Assembly (NCBI RefSeq): GCF_022898935.1
Contig: NZ_JALIRP010000016.1
Location: 30,161 to 94,160, forward strand
DNA from: Paenibacillus mangrovi
Lineage (GTDB): Bacteria > Bacillota > Bacilli > Paenibacillales > Paenibacillaceae
Direction of reading: 5' to 3'
DNA: 64,000 nucleotides
Under the pieces are notes generated by a model. That model worked only from the letters and a program-made list of their open reading frames with translations, was not told the origin of the DNA and searched no databases. Of this stretch, positions 25,606 to 33,730 are shown piece by piece. The first letter of the stretch is position 1, and the number at the start of each line of letters is the position of its first letter. The position numbers and the translations under genes were made by a program.

Positions 25606-26496
25606 TTAATGTGTAGTAGTAATGGATACGGTATGGGAAGCGTTATCCCACTGAACAGTATAACCTGATAGCTCCGAGAAGTTTCTCAGCGGCAGCATCA
25701 AGGAATTATCACGAAATCTGGACGCTGTAATCTTAATGGTCTTGCCGTTAACAACTGCCTGATCCGACAATGCTTGATGAACAATGGTTCGGTCCCCAAT
25801 CTTCAAGGTTGCTTTTTTCGATTGGTTGTTCCACAGCACCTCCCCACCCAATAATTCGACGCATGCTCGTAAAGGAATATAAATCCGGGAATCGTACAGG
25901 ACGATATCACTACGCAATGCTGCTTCCTTGTTGTCGATCAACAGCCTCCCCTCAAATTTCTGTTCGCCTACATGATAACCAGATTTTTGAGCGATCTCCT
26001 CAAATGAAAGCTTAGACGATGTAATAATGGCAGTGGTATGAAGTTGAATCTTATCGAACAGCCAATGAATATCATCGTTAAACATGCGGATACATCCGGC
26101 GCTGACATACTTCCCGATGGCATTTTTGTTGCTGTTTCCATGGATTGCGTATGTCGTTCCTTTCGTTCCGTTTACATCCAGCCCGATCCAGCGGTCGCCG
26201 AGCGGATTTCTTGGATCGCCTCCCGGAATTTTTTCTTTGTAATACGGACGGTTTTTAATTTTATTAACAATTTCAAAGCTTCCCTCCGGCGTGAGTGATT
26301 GCGTTTTGCCAGTGGCTACGGGAAATACCTTGACCAGGGAACCATTTTGGAAAAAAGCCAGTTTATTCGTTTTTTTATTGATGATAACGAGATCGTTGCC
26401 CGCACTATGTGTGTCCGCATGCACATACGCGGGGATGATCCAGCCCAATAGCATTATGATAAGCATTGCTACGAATGGGCGATGACGAGTACGCAG
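25606..26496 (-). CDS. L,D-transpeptidase (YkuD) with C-terminal stalk domain
   Basis: This exported cell-wall enzyme has a YkuD catalytic domain ending in HGNSNKNAIGKYVSAGCIRM, with the catalytic Cys and conserved His. A copper-amine-oxidase-like stalk domain follows (IYIPLRACVELLGGEVLWN and LMLPLRNFSELSGYTVQWD). It should form or remodel 3-3 peptidoglycan cross-links. The start is unusual. An ideal AGGAGG at 26508-26513 precedes no ATG, GTG or TTG; in frame there are ACG (26499) and CTG (26496). Beginning at the CTG gives a textbook signal peptide (LRTRHRPF, hydrophobic core, AYVHA). Longer (ATG 26568) or shorter (ATG 26466) starts lack a ribosome binding site or the basic region. Confidence 0.85.
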   Translation of the reverse strand: MRTRHRPFVAMLIIMLLGWIIPAYVHADTHSAGNDLVIINKKTNKLAFFQNGSLVKVFPVATGKTQSLTPEGSFEIVNKIKNRPYYKEKIPGGDPRNPLGDRWIGLDVNGTKGTTYAIHGNSNKNAIGKYVSAGCIRMFNDDIHWLFDKIQLHTTAIITSSKLSFEEIAQKSGYHVGEQKFEGRLLIDNKEAALRSDIVLYDSRIYIPLRACVELLGGEVLWNNQSKKATLKIGDRTIVHQALSDQAVVNGKTIKITASRFRDNSLMLPLRNFSELSGYTVQWDNASHTVSITTTH

Positions 26497-26601
26497 CGTT
26501 GTGAGAACCTCCTTTCTGCATTGGATATTATCCAGTATATGGGAGGCCCTCGGTGTCCTATCACTCATTCATTTGTGTTGTTGTGGAATGTTTCGATCAT
26601 A

Positions 26602-28173
26602 TTACTGAACTGCTGGATTATCACCAATTCTTTGCACCGTTTCAGATGATTCGGTCGCTTCCGTATGAGCAGCATATTCCGCAGATGCATCCAGCTTCGA
26701 CTTGCCCATGAACAAAGATGCTGCTAAAGCCAGCACAACGGGAAGCAGGGCCCAAGCGAAAGTTTGCGCGATAGAGGATGACAATGCACCTGAAATGCTC
26801 GTCAAAACCTCTTCAGGAATGGTTGAACGTGCCTGCTCAGTTAAAAGCACATGTGGATCATTCATTTGAAAAGCCTCCGGTACGGATGCTCCGCCGCTAA
26901 ATAGTTCGTTCATCCGGCTGGAAAATGCGTGATTTTGGATCATACCGAACATCGTAATGCCAAGGGTCATGCCAAGTGACCGCAAAAAGTTAAATGTTGA
27001 GCTCGCCGTTCCCCGCTGCCGGTAGGATAATCCATGAATGCAAGCATTCCCGAGTACCGAAAAGGAAGCACCAATGCCGAGCCCGACCAGAACCATAAAC
27101 AATGTAACTACCAAACGGGAAGAATCATGATTGAGCGTGGTTAACAGCAAGACTCCAACCGTTAATAACAGCAGAGAACTGCTCATAATGGACCGGTATG
27201 AATACCGGGTCATCAGACTGCCGCCAAGCGTTGCGGTTATAACGGATGAGACCATCATCGGCAGCAGTACCATGCCCGAGTTGGTCGCTGATCCGCCCAG
27301 GACGCCCTGGATAAAGATCGGAATGTACACGGAAGCCGCGATAAATGCTGCACCGCTGAAAAAGCCAATAACGACGCTGGATGTATAGACTCTATTTTTG
27401 AATAACCTGAATGTAATGATCGGCTCCTTCGCTTTCGTCTCCAGGTATAGAAATGCCATTGTCAGGAACACAAAACCTCCGAGCAAGCAGAGAATTGGGG
27501 TCGAGCTCCATGTCAGCTGTTTGCCACCCATCTCCAACGCGAACATTAAACATACGACGGCACCTAACAGGGTTATGGCTCCTGCCCAGTCAATTGGCTG
27601 CTTGGAGTGCTCATGCGACTCTTTGTAACAAGCTGCAATCATACATAAAGCGATAAGTCCCAGCGGCAAATTAATGTAAAAGATCCACTGCCATGCAATA
27701 TAGTCCGTAATATATGCTCCGAGCAATGGACCGAATATGCTGGAGATTCCGAATACGGCGCCAAACAACCCTCCAAGCTTGCCTCGCTTTTGAACCGGTA
27801 CCGTATCAAACATGATGGTAAATGCAATGGGCACGAGCGCTCCACCGCCGATTCCTTGAATTGCCCGGTAGACAGCCAACTGTGTGATCGATTGTGCGGT
27901 ACCGCATAACGCCGATCCAATCATAAACATGATGATCCCGAATATGAAAAATCTTTTTCTGCCATACATATCGGACAGCTTGCCGAAAATCGGCATCCCC
28001 GCCATTTCAGCAACCATATATGCCGAGGTGACCCAGACGAATTTGTCCATTCCTCCGATTTCACCTACGATATTGCCCATGGCCGTAGCGACGATGGAAT
28101 TGTCCATGGATGCCATCAGAATGCCCAATAACAGGGCAGCTATGACCATGGATAGCCTGCTTTGCTGCTTCAT
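26602..28173 (-). CDS. MFS multidrug exporter, DHA2 (EmrB/QacA) family
   Basis: The 523-residue protein has about 14 membrane helices, typical of DHA2 drug:proton antiporters. The MFS motif A appears as GKLSDMYGRKRFFIFG (about 63-78), an acidic ASMDNSIVATA sits in helix 1, and motif C is GAVFGISSIFGPLLGAYI (about 137-154). It should expel lipophilic or cationic drugs from the membrane. AGAGGAG lies ten bases before the ATG. The next minus-strand gene upstream encodes a WYL regulator with its own terminator, so joint control is possible but not shown. Confidence 0.9.
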   Translation of the reverse strand: MKQQSRLSMVIAALLLGILMASMDNSIVATAMGNIVGEIGGMDKFVWVTSAYMVAEMAGMPIFGKLSDMYGRKRFFIFGIIMFMIGSALCGTAQSITQLAVYRAIQGIGGGALVPIAFTIMFDTVPVQKRGKLGGLFGAVFGISSIFGPLLGAYITDYIAWQWIFYINLPLGLIALCMIAACYKESHEHSKQPIDWAGAITLLGAVVCLMFALEMGGKQLTWSSTPILCLLGGFVFLTMAFLYLETKAKEPIITFRLFKNRVYTSSVVIGFFSGAAFIAASVYIPIFIQGVLGGSATNSGMVLLPMMVSSVITATLGGSLMTRYSYRSIMSSSLLLLTVGVLLLTTLNHDSSRLVVTLFMVLVGLGIGASFSVLGNACIHGLSYRQRGTASSTFNFLRSLGMTLGITMFGMIQNHAFSSRMNELFSGGASVPEAFQMNDPHVLLTEQARSTIPEEVLTSISGALSSSIAQTFAWALLPVVLALAASLFMGKSKLDASAEYAAHTEATESSETVQRIGDNPAVQ

Positions 28174-28224
28174 TTACTTCTCGCTCCTCTTTTAGGTTTC
28201 CAAAGTTATTCCCTCCGATATATT

Positions 28225-28260
28225 AAAAAAAGAAGTATGACAACGGATTGTCATACTTCC
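28225..28260 (-). terminator. Intrinsic terminator overlapping the WYL-regulator stop codon
   Basis: GAAGTATGACA (28232-28242) pairs perfectly with TGTCATACTTC (28249-28259); on the minus strand seven T residues follow. The stop codon of the regulator lies within the stem. Confidence 0.9.
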
Positions 28261-29174
28261 CGATATTTCTCGATCATATTTTGAAGCGTATCCTTTACCA
28301 TCTTCCTCAGTTCCAGAGGCTCCACAACCTCCGCTCCATCTCCAAAACTGAGAAGAACAGGCATAAGCCACCGAATCCCGCCCATATCCTGATTCTCAAG
28401 ATTAATTTCCAGTGACCCATCCTCGTTGAACCGCTTATCCACGCCTACAAAAAAGTCCAGTGCCCTGGCCATGCAAGAAGGTGAAAACCTTAAAGTGATG
28501 GATGTATCCCCTTTTCCGGAATGCGTTTTCTCATTAAAGGTTTTTGCCGGCTTCGGTTCATGCTGATGCTGCAGAAAATGCTCCCCGGTGACGACAAGTG
28601 ACATGATTCTTGGCAGCTTGAATTCCCGATATTCCTTTCGCAATCTGCAATATGCGTACAAGTACCATGAGTCGTATTTATATTGCAAATGAACCGGTTC
28701 TACAGACCGATTCACCCGTTCGCCCTTGGTGCTTACATATTCAAATTGCAGCACAAACTGGTTTGCAATCGCGTCCTTGATCATCCGAAGATTCTCGTTA
28801 TACGGTCGCCAGCTGCCGATATCGAGCGACATGGCTGGGTTTCGCGATTCTCTCTGAACGGTCTGGAGCTTATGTATCGTTTCTTCCGCTTTCTCATCCT
28901 CAAAAATGGTAGACATGCTCCTGAGGAGCGTGATAATGGAGTCCACATCATGGGAACCGAGAAGGCTTTTATCCATTTTGTATTCTTCCATAATGCCATA
29001 ACCGCCGTTAACGCCATGATAAGAGACAACCGGAATCCCGGCAGCACAGATCGCTTCAATATCCCTGTAAATCGTACGCTGTGATACGTTGTATTTCTCA
29101 GCCAAGGCCGAAGCTGACAAAATCTCGTGATTCAGCAGCATATAAATCATGGAGACAAGCCTTTCGAGCTTCAT
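28251..29174 (-). CDS. HTH-WYL transcriptional regulator (YafY family)
   Basis: The 307-residue protein starts with a DeoR-like winged helix (LSASALAEKYNVSQRTIYRDI, about 20-40). A central WYL domain follows (about 135-215, with VQLKYKYDSWYLYAYC-like QYKYDSWYLYAYCRLR) and a C-terminal WCX part. Such regulators bind a small ligand or nucleic acid through WYL. Its targets cannot be read here; nearby candidates are the MFS exporter downstream and itself. Confidence 0.9.
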   Translation of the reverse strand: MKLERLVSMIYMLLNHEILSASALAEKYNVSQRTIYRDIEAICAAGIPVVSYHGVNGGYGIMEEYKMDKSLLGSHDVDSIITLLRSMSTIFEDEKAEETIHKLQTVQRESRNPAMSLDIGSWRPYNENLRMIKDAIANQFVLQFEYVSTKGERVNRSVEPVHLQYKYDSWYLYAYCRLRKEYREFKLPRIMSLVVTGEHFLQHQHEPKPAKTFNEKTHSGKGDTSITLRFSPSCMARALDFFVGVDKRFNEDGSLEINLENQDMGGIRWLMPVLLSFGDGAEVVEPLELRKMVKDTLQNMIEKYREV

Positions 29175-29278
29175 GAATTCCCACCTTCATTATCTTCAGG
29201 TTGATAACAATGAGCCTGTACATTTCGATGATGTATCGCCCTGTACGGCTCCTTTTTACGCTTATATTAACTTTACAA

Positions 29279-30064
29279 TCACGAAGTATATCCCAGTCCG
29301 GTTCTAATCCACTTTTCAATTACTCCATGATCAAGAAACGGAGCTATGGACTTTAAGGCGCTGATTCCGTTCGCTTCAAAGGCTTTTCGGGCACATTCCT
29401 GAAGGGCTTCATCGCTCATGAACGGCGCCAAAGACTTCAGTGAGTCGATTCCATCTTTTTCATAAGCCTTTCTGGCACATTCATCGATCACTTCATCGCT
29501 CATGAACGGCGCCAAAGACTTCAGTGAGTCGATTCCATCTGCCTCAAAAGCCTTTCGCGCACATTCGTCGATCGCTTCTTCGCTCATAAACGGCGCCAAG
29601 GATTTCAGATCTTCAATGGTTTCAGCTTCATAAGCTTTGCTCGCGCACTCGTCAATGATTTCGGTACTGACAAAAGGAGCAATCGAAATCATATCGCGGA
29701 TATTAAATTTCGTTTTCATATGTTCGAATACTTCATCCGCCTGCTGGGCTTTCAGGATCGGTGCAATATCGGTGAAATCTTCGATCGTAATGTCGTTGTT
29801 CTTCAAAAACTCAGAAGCATCGTTATTTACGAATGTATGAATGATTTTGGTTCCTTTATGATTCTCCAAGATCTCATCGATGCTTACATCAAAGATTTGT
29901 GCAAGCTCCGGCAGTTTGGAAATATCAGGCATCGTTTCTCCCCGTTCCCAATTGCTGATCGCCTGATAACTAATCCCCATTTTATCCGCCATTTCCATCT
30001 GTGTCATACCTTTTTCTTTTCTCAGCTTTGCAATGTTTCTGCCGATTTTGACCATATCAAACAT
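29279..30064 (-). CDS. XRE-family regulator with 28-residue tandem repeats
   Basis: The 261-residue protein has an N-terminal XRE helix-turn-helix (IGRNIAKLRKEKGMTQMEMA, then MGISYQAISNWERGETMPD). From about residue 100 to the end it consists of five to six helical repeats with exact 28-residue spacing. The repeat core is SLAPFMSDEVIDECARKA; the APF/API positions recur every 28 residues. The central copies are nearly identical in DNA (50 identical bases at 29407-29456 and 29491-29540), so they duplicated recently. ATG 30064 is chosen from GAGGAG eight bases upstream; GTG 30073 is too close. The repeats probably bind a protein or ligand. It lies directly downstream of the BREX-like operon but past a terminator. 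Confidence 0.85.
   Translation of the reverse strand: MFDMVKIGRNIAKLRKEKGMTQMEMADKMGISYQAISNWERGETMPDISKLPELAQIFDVSIDEILENHKGTKIIHTFVNNDASEFLKNNDITIEDFTDIAPILKAQQADEVFEHMKTKFNIRDMISIAPFVSTEIIDECASKAYEAETIEDLKSLAPFMSEEAIDECARKAFEADGIDSLKSLAPFMSDEVIDECARKAYEKDGIDSLKSLAPFMSDEALQECARKAFEANGISALKSIAPFLDHGVIEKWIRTGLGYTS
29407..29540 (-). repeat. 84-bp tandem repeat inside the XRE-regulator gene
   Basis: Bases 29407-29456 and 29491-29540 are identical over 50 bp at a period of 84 bp, encoding the 28-residue repeat of the XRE protein. Further diverged copies lie on each side. Confidence 0.9.
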
Positions 30065-30144
30065 TTCAATCACTCCTCAAAGGTTGATGGGTTAAGTGTA
30101 TCGGTGAAATGGATTTCAGTATATAAAGCGTCGCTTGAGTGGGA

Positions 30145-30184
30145 ATTAAAAACGGGAAAAACCAGCTATCTGGATTTCCCGTTT
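30145..30184 (-). terminator. Intrinsic terminator of the TerB_N/BrxD/BrxHI-like operon
   Basis: On the minus strand AAACGGGAAA and CCAG pair with CTGG and TTTCCCGTTT, with a four-base loop, followed by TTAATTCC. The helicase stop codon (30166-30168) lies in the hairpin. Confidence 0.8.
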
Positions 30185-32403
30185 GAAATTGATTCAGCAA
30201 TAGGGTCAATTGCTCTACTCAAGCCTTGCTTGAGTCCATTGACATCCAGCCCGTCCACCGCAAATGCCTGCCGAACCAACTCGGGTGAAACGAACTCATC
30301 GTATTTACCGAGGTATGGCGCTTCATCAGGACCCAAAAGTGCAGATGGATCGGTGCAGGCTGCACATTCCTTCAAAATTTCCTCCAGCAGCACCTCGCTG
30401 TCTGCTTTTCCCGCAACAACGAAGTAATAAGGCTCCATGGGTACAATTGACCGAAGCGATAAGCGCTGGGACAGGTTATTCTTCAGCAGCCGCTCGAGCG
30501 TCCTAAACTGCTTACTGCCGACCCACGGCAAAATGAACATCGAATCGCCGCCTGCAGGAATCACGACCGATTTCAGTAGTCCGCTTTCCCTGGCCAATCT
30601 GCGTGCCCGCTCCAGCCGGTTTACGGCTTGGGGTGACAGATACGTATAGATGGTGTGGTCCGCCAGAACTTCGCGCATTTTACTCACGACCAGCGTATGA
30701 ATGTCTCCGCCTGCTCCGAGCCACAACGTATCCACCTTACCTAAAGCAGCCTTAACGTAAACCGCCTTATGTTTGGTGTCTACTTCGGTCACCTTCCAGA
30801 GCTTTCCTGCAAGCGAGAAACAATATCCAGGCGGCGGTACCGTTGTAATGGATCCGATCTCTTCTGAACCGTTATATACGGCATGCTCCTCGTCATCCTT
30901 GAAAACAGCGTAAAAGCGGAAATTGTTCACGATCTTCTCGCCCGTCAGGCCGATAATCAGGCTCTGCTGCTCGGTCCATTGAATATGGTCGGTTTGCAGC
31001 AAGTAATTCAAGAACACTTTATATGTATCCGGAGAAATCTGGCGGAATGAAGGCAGCGACAGCACATCCGATGCCAGTTCGGCAGGTGTCGCTTCTCCCC
31101 TGCTTTTCAGAATGCTCATCGTTTGGTGATACAAAAGGCCGATCGGCATTTGCCGGATATCAAGCGGCTCCACCCATCGATCACGAACATACAGCTCAAT
31201 GACTGCGATTGCGCGCAGCAGCGTCCACGGCATACGTGCAGGCAGCATGGCATCTTCGTCCTCTTCTTCCGGGCAGACGAATAGCATCTCGGATGGAGCA
31301 TCATTCCGTCTGCCGGAGCGGCCGAGCCGCTGTACAAAGCTAGATGCGCTATAAGGCGCGCCAAGCTGAACCACGCGCTCCAGTTCCCCGAGGTCGATTC
31401 CCAGCTCCAGCGTCAGCGTTGCCGCAGCGACGGCCGGACCAGGTCCGTTTTTCAGCGCCGCTTCCGCTTCTTCACGAAGCATGGCTGAAATACTGCCGTG
31501 ATGTACGTGAAACACGTCTGGCTGGTGACGGTGGGCCGCCACTCTACGCAGCTCAAGGGTCGTCAGTTCCGCATCCGAGCGGCTATTAGTGAAAACGAGC
31601 GCTTTCTTCAAATGCGTGCTATCGTATACAAAGTCGTAATATGCCTTGCGCGCATTTTGCAAATGCTCCGCTTGTTCTTCATCCCGCGCATCCGGAAACG
31701 AAAAATGCTCCACGCGCAAACGCAGCTTGCGTCCACCCGGTACCGACACTGCGTCCACAGGCTGCTTACTGCCGGCACCAAGCCAGGCTTTAGCTGCTTC
31801 ATAGTCGCTTAACGTTGCAGATAATCCGACGCGTCTTGGCGAGCAGCCCGTCATTTTCTCGATGCGCGCGATCTGACTCAATACCTGAATTCCCCGGTCA
31901 GCCCCCATAAAGGCATGTACTTCATCGATAATGATATATCTGAGATCATGAAACAGCGCAGGGATGGCATTCGGACGGTTCATCAGCAGCCCCTCCAAAG
32001 ATTCAGTCGTGATCTGCAGCACACCAGAGGGATTCCGCATCAGCTTGCTTTTCTCCGACTGCGAAACATCGCCATGCCAATGCCAGACCGGAATATTGCC
32101 GTCCCGCAGCAGCTCCTTGATCCGTTCAAACTGGTCATTAATGAGCGCCTTCAAGGGTCCGATGTATAGAACTCCGACGGATGCGGAGGGGCGTTCATAC
32201 AGTTCGGTCAAAGCCGGGAAGAACGCAGCTTCCGTTTTGCCCGATGCCGTTCCCGCGGCGATCAGCATGTGATGGGAAGAATCCATACAGATTTTGAGTG
32301 CTTCGACCTGGGCTGGGCGCAGCGTATCCCATCTTTTCCGGTAAATGAATTCCTGGATGAACGGTGCCAAACGGTAGAAAATGTGGTTTCCGCTGCTGCT
32401 CAT
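30166..32403 (-). CDS. Lhr-like SF2 helicase, BrxHI-type
   Basis: The 745-residue DEAD/DEAH helicase has Walker A GTASGKT (51-57), motif Ib-like GVLQITTESLEGLL, DEVH (160-163), SAT (195-197) and motif VI QRLGRSGRRND (about 362). Its length and central VVQLGAPYSASSFVQRLGRSG resemble Lhr-type helicases, of which BrxHI of BREX types 2 and 6 is one branch. It should translocate on or unwind nucleic acid. The ATG overlaps the stop of the upstream ATPase gene as ATGA, so the two are coupled. It is the last gene of a three-gene operon. BrxHI is inferred from the pairing with the BrxD-like gene. Confidence 0.85.
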   Translation of the reverse strand: MSSSGNHIFYRLAPFIQEFIYRKRWDTLRPAQVEALKICMDSSHHMLIAAGTASGKTEAAFFPALTELYERPSASVGVLYIGPLKALINDQFERIKELLRDGNIPVWHWHGDVSQSEKSKLMRNPSGVLQITTESLEGLLMNRPNAIPALFHDLRYIIIDEVHAFMGADRGIQVLSQIARIEKMTGCSPRRVGLSATLSDYEAAKAWLGAGSKQPVDAVSVPGGRKLRLRVEHFSFPDARDEEQAEHLQNARKAYYDFVYDSTHLKKALVFTNSRSDAELTTLELRRVAAHRHQPDVFHVHHGSISAMLREEAEAALKNGPGPAVAAATLTLELGIDLGELERVVQLGAPYSASSFVQRLGRSGRRNDAPSEMLFVCPEEEDEDAMLPARMPWTLLRAIAVIELYVRDRWVEPLDIRQMPIGLLYHQTMSILKSRGEATPAELASDVLSLPSFRQISPDTYKVFLNYLLQTDHIQWTEQQSLIIGLTGEKIVNNFRFYAVFKDDEEHAVYNGSEEIGSITTVPPPGYCFSLAGKLWKVTEVDTKHKAVYVKAALGKVDTLWLGAGGDIHTLVVSKMREVLADHTIYTYLSPQAVNRLERARRLARESGLLKSVVIPAGGDSMFILPWVGSKQFRTLERLLKNNLSQRLSLRSIVPMEPYYFVVAGKADSEVLLEEILKECAACTDPSALLGPDEAPYLGKYDEFVSPELVRQAFAVDGLDVNGLKQGLSRAIDPIAESISNGKSR

Positions 32404-33725
32404 AACTCAAACTCCGCCAGAAAATCGTCCACTTCATCCAGTTCCTTGTCCGCAGTCGCTGGTGCCGCCATTCGCTCACCCATCAGCTGGCTGAATGAAG
32501 CGTCCGGATTCTGATGCAAGGTGTGCAGCAGGTCCATGAAATCCCGAACTACCTCACGCGGGGTAAGCAGCTCGTCCGCTCCCATCCGCCCGACGGCCGT
32601 TTCCATGAAATGAATTAGATCCTCATCGGTCAAGGAAGGGGTATATCCAAAATGCAGCCCATGAATGTGCAGCAGCTTTTGCAGCAGAATCAGAATCTCT
32701 TCATGCGACAGCATTTCCAGCTTCAGAATCGGACCGGTGTAGTTCCGGTACCCGTGTCCAGCAAAACGTCCTTCAACCAGCCGAGACCGCAAGGCCTCAT
32801 AGCTGAACAAGCCGCGGCGCTCGTCCTCGACGAACTGCGGCGTACCGCCCAGAAAGATGCCGAGATGCTCCGCTTTTCCCTGCATCGTATCATTGAACAT
32901 CGTCAACAGCTTCTCGTAATTGCTTGTCCGAGAGACGCTGTTTGATATTTTATATAAATTGACGCCTTCATCGATAAAAAGCAGCAGTCCCATGTAGCCA
33001 ATCTTCGCTACGAATTCCGACCACAGCTTGATGTAATCATACCAGTTGTCATCGTCGATAATGACGCCAACATCGAGTTCTTTTCTGGCCTCGGTCTTAT
33101 TCGGGAATTCACCGCGCAGCCAGCGCAAAGCCGCCTGTTTCTTCTCGTCTTCACCAAGCTTGTACCCGTTCCAATACGCCGACAGTACTCGGGCAAAATC
33201 AAATCCGTGCACCAGATTCTGCATCTCGGCCGTGACCGCGAAAATGCGCTGCTCGACCTCCTGGGTTAATGCCGGATCACCCGCACGCAAATCGCATTCC
33301 TTCATCGCTTCCTGCTGAATCGTAGAAATCCACTTTTGCAGCACAGCCTCAAGAGCTCCCCCATCCGGGCGTGTTCGTGTGGACAGATGGGTCATCAGCT
33401 CACGGTAGGTGGCAAGTCCCTGCCCCTTCGTTCCAACCAGCCTGCGTTCAGGAGACAGATCTGCATCGGTCGTCACAAAATCACGGTCCAGCGCATAGTT
33501 GCGGATCGTTTGCAGAAGAAAGCTTTTCCCACTGCCATAACGTCCGGTGATGAGCTTCATAGCAGCACCGCCTTCGGCGATATTGTCCATATCCCGTAAA
33601 ATGGCTTCGACTTCCGGCTTCCTTCCAACGGCAATATGCTCAAGTCCGATTCGCGGCACCACCCCTGCTGTCAATGAATTGACAAGCGCTGTTGTGAGCC
33701 GTTTCGGTATTTTTAACTCTGTCAT
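32400..33725 (-). CDS. BrxD-like P-loop ATPase (DUF2791)
   Basis: The 441-residue protein starts MTELKIPKRLTTALVNSLTA and has a Walker A GRYGSGKS at 61-68, with LLLFIDEGVNLYKIS (about 235-249) as Walker B. The DUF2791 features GRKPEVEAILRDMDNI and AGHGYRNYTGPILKLEMLS (about 315) match the BREX ATP-binding protein BrxD. ATG 33725 is chosen since AGAGGTG lies six bases upstream; a GTG at 33734 is an alternative. It overlaps the TerB_N gene end and the helicase start. It probably loads or drives the helicase. Confidence 0.83.
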   Translation of the reverse strand: MTELKIPKRLTTALVNSLTAGVVPRIGLEHIAVGRKPEVEAILRDMDNIAEGGAAMKLITGRYGSGKSFLLQTIRNYALDRDFVTTDADLSPERRLVGTKGQGLATYRELMTHLSTRTRPDGGALEAVLQKWISTIQQEAMKECDLRAGDPALTQEVEQRIFAVTAEMQNLVHGFDFARVLSAYWNGYKLGEDEKKQAALRWLRGEFPNKTEARKELDVGVIIDDDNWYDYIKLWSEFVAKIGYMGLLLFIDEGVNLYKISNSVSRTSNYEKLLTMFNDTMQGKAEHLGIFLGGTPQFVEDERRGLFSYEALRSRLVEGRFAGHGYRNYTGPILKLEMLSHEEILILLQKLLHIHGLHFGYTPSLTDEDLIHFMETAVGRMGADELLTPREVVRDFMDLLHTLHQNPDASFSQLMGERMAAPATADKELDEVDDFLAEFEL

Positions 33726-33730
33726 GCATT

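Noticed and set aside
29407..29540. CRISPR-like periodic repeat
   Set aside because: The 84-bp period encodes in-frame 28-residue protein repeats with no unique spacers.
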